Positions 63,538 to 64,000 of a stretch of DNA of 64,000 nt are shown piece after piece; the first letter of the stretch is position 1, and each line of letters begins with the position of its first letter. The stretch is from Vespula vulgaris. Lineage: Eukaryota; Arthropoda; Insecta; Hymenoptera; Vespidae. The DNA lies in NCBI RefSeq assembly GCF_905475345.1, contig NC_066587.1:17118558-17182557 (forward strand), written 5' to 3'. A model generated the notes under the pieces. The model searched no databases. It had not been told where the DNA came from and saw only the letters and a list, made by a program, of their open reading frames with translations. The position numbers and the translations under genes are program-made.

Positions 63538-64000
63538 TTTTTCTATTTGTCCTCAACTATCTCACCTCGCACACGTAATTCGATTTTCAGTCGTGTACCG
63601 CAAAACGAGCAAGACTAACGGTCCTGCCTGGTGTCTATAATAAAATGTCTATAAAGAAGGAGCGCCTCGTTGGCTCTGCCGTGTTCCTTTGCTGTTTACG
63701 AGGATGGGTATCGAGTAACTTCAGCACCTTTTCTTTTTCGAAGCTTCTTACCTTTCGCCTTTTCTCTCCACCTTACCCCTACCCCCATGTCATTTTGTTT
63801 CATCGCCACAACCAACATTGCTTTCCTATGAGAGCCGAGCTCTTTTTTCTTCTTCTTTTTCTTCTTCTTTTTCTTCTTCTTTTTCTCCTTTTTGTCTTGT
63901 TCGTTTTTTTCAGATCGATCGATCGATCGATCGATCATTTTTAAACGAAACGTCGATCTTTCTCTCTCTTTCTTTTTTTTACATTTTTCTTTTTTTCCTT

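Larger units (their letters stand above)
54281..64000 (+). other. LSD1 intron 10 (at least 9.7 kb), repeat-rich
   Basis: The donor ACC G|GTGAGT at 54281 opens an intron with no convincing acceptor plus LSD1 exon before the window end. I searched for the expected NGYSCVP-type continuation by eye and found none. It contains (CAT/GTC)n at 55601-55669, (TTC)n at 55881-55920, (GA)n at 57418-57451, 58250-58285 and 59572-59614, (CT)n at 60609-60665, a hexamer array at 59311-59339, (GATC)n at 63914-63936 and many pyrimidine tracts. Less repetitive islands lie at about 54900-55060, 58370-58510, 60080-60340 and 61690-61870. A hairpin in the first is listed separately. Unrelated genes on either strand are not supported. 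Confidence 0.75.

Noticed and set aside
54281..64000. Remaining LSD1 amine-oxidase exons
   Set aside because: I looked for segments corresponding to the conserved C-terminal half and found none. Only repeats and short islands are present, so they must lie beyond the window.
1..64000. tRNA, rRNA, CRISPR arrays or bacterial insertion sequences
   Set aside because: No cloverleaf with a conserved TTCGAAT-type loop, no rRNA core sequence and no regularly spaced repeats were seen. The sequence is a eukaryotic nuclear genome.

Overview
This is a 64 kb piece of an insect nuclear genome. The split genes with GT-AG introns, a seven-transmembrane insect odorant receptor, and animal LSD1, SULF and PEX12 genes all support this. 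The AT-rich background, very dense simple repeats and gene repertoire fit Hymenoptera (wasp, bee or ant), but the species cannot be fixed from sequence alone.

Layout. Positions 1-26154 hold no convincing protein gene. This stretch is packed with (GA)n/(CT)n, (TA)n, (GTA)n and pyrimidine tracts, and also contains a foldback element (4650-4855), two diverged tandem duplications (13066-13746 and 19173-19454) and a possible TATA promoter with a splice donor (about 9030-9178). It probably belongs to the regulatory region or 5' noncoding intron of the next gene. Positions 26217-42395 (+) carry a complete 16-coding-exon extracellular heparan-sulfate 6-O-endosulfatase (Sulf1; 1463 residues by my splice model). 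It has an 8.8 kb repeat-rich second intron and low-complexity coding expansions.

Positions 44081-51600 are a compact, almost microsatellite-free block. It holds an MRNIP-like gene (-), a DMAC2L/ATP synthase factor B gene (+), a PEX12 gene (+) and a complete 386-residue odorant receptor (-). MRNIP and DMAC2L start head to head from a shared 432 bp interval. PEX12 and the receptor are tail to tail. The receptor and the next gene, the histone demethylase LSD1, are head to head. Between DMAC2L and PEX12 lies a previously unannotated inverted-repeat element with a second half-copy. LSD1 (+) begins at 51626; its first ten coding exons (493 residues: N-terminal tail, SWIRM, FAD-binding start, tower) end at 54280. 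The rest of the amine oxidase domain is not in the window, so positions 54281-64000 are the start of an intron of at least 9.7 kb, again full of microsatellites. A 70-nt pre-miRNA-like hairpin lies at 54931-55000.

The genes do not form one pathway. They are a heparan-sulfate editing enzyme, a DNA-repair accessory factor, a mitochondrial ATP synthase factor, a peroxisomal import ligase, a chemoreceptor and a chromatin eraser. All six models were built by hand from splice consensus and frame continuity, and the five complete ones have total lengths divisible by three.
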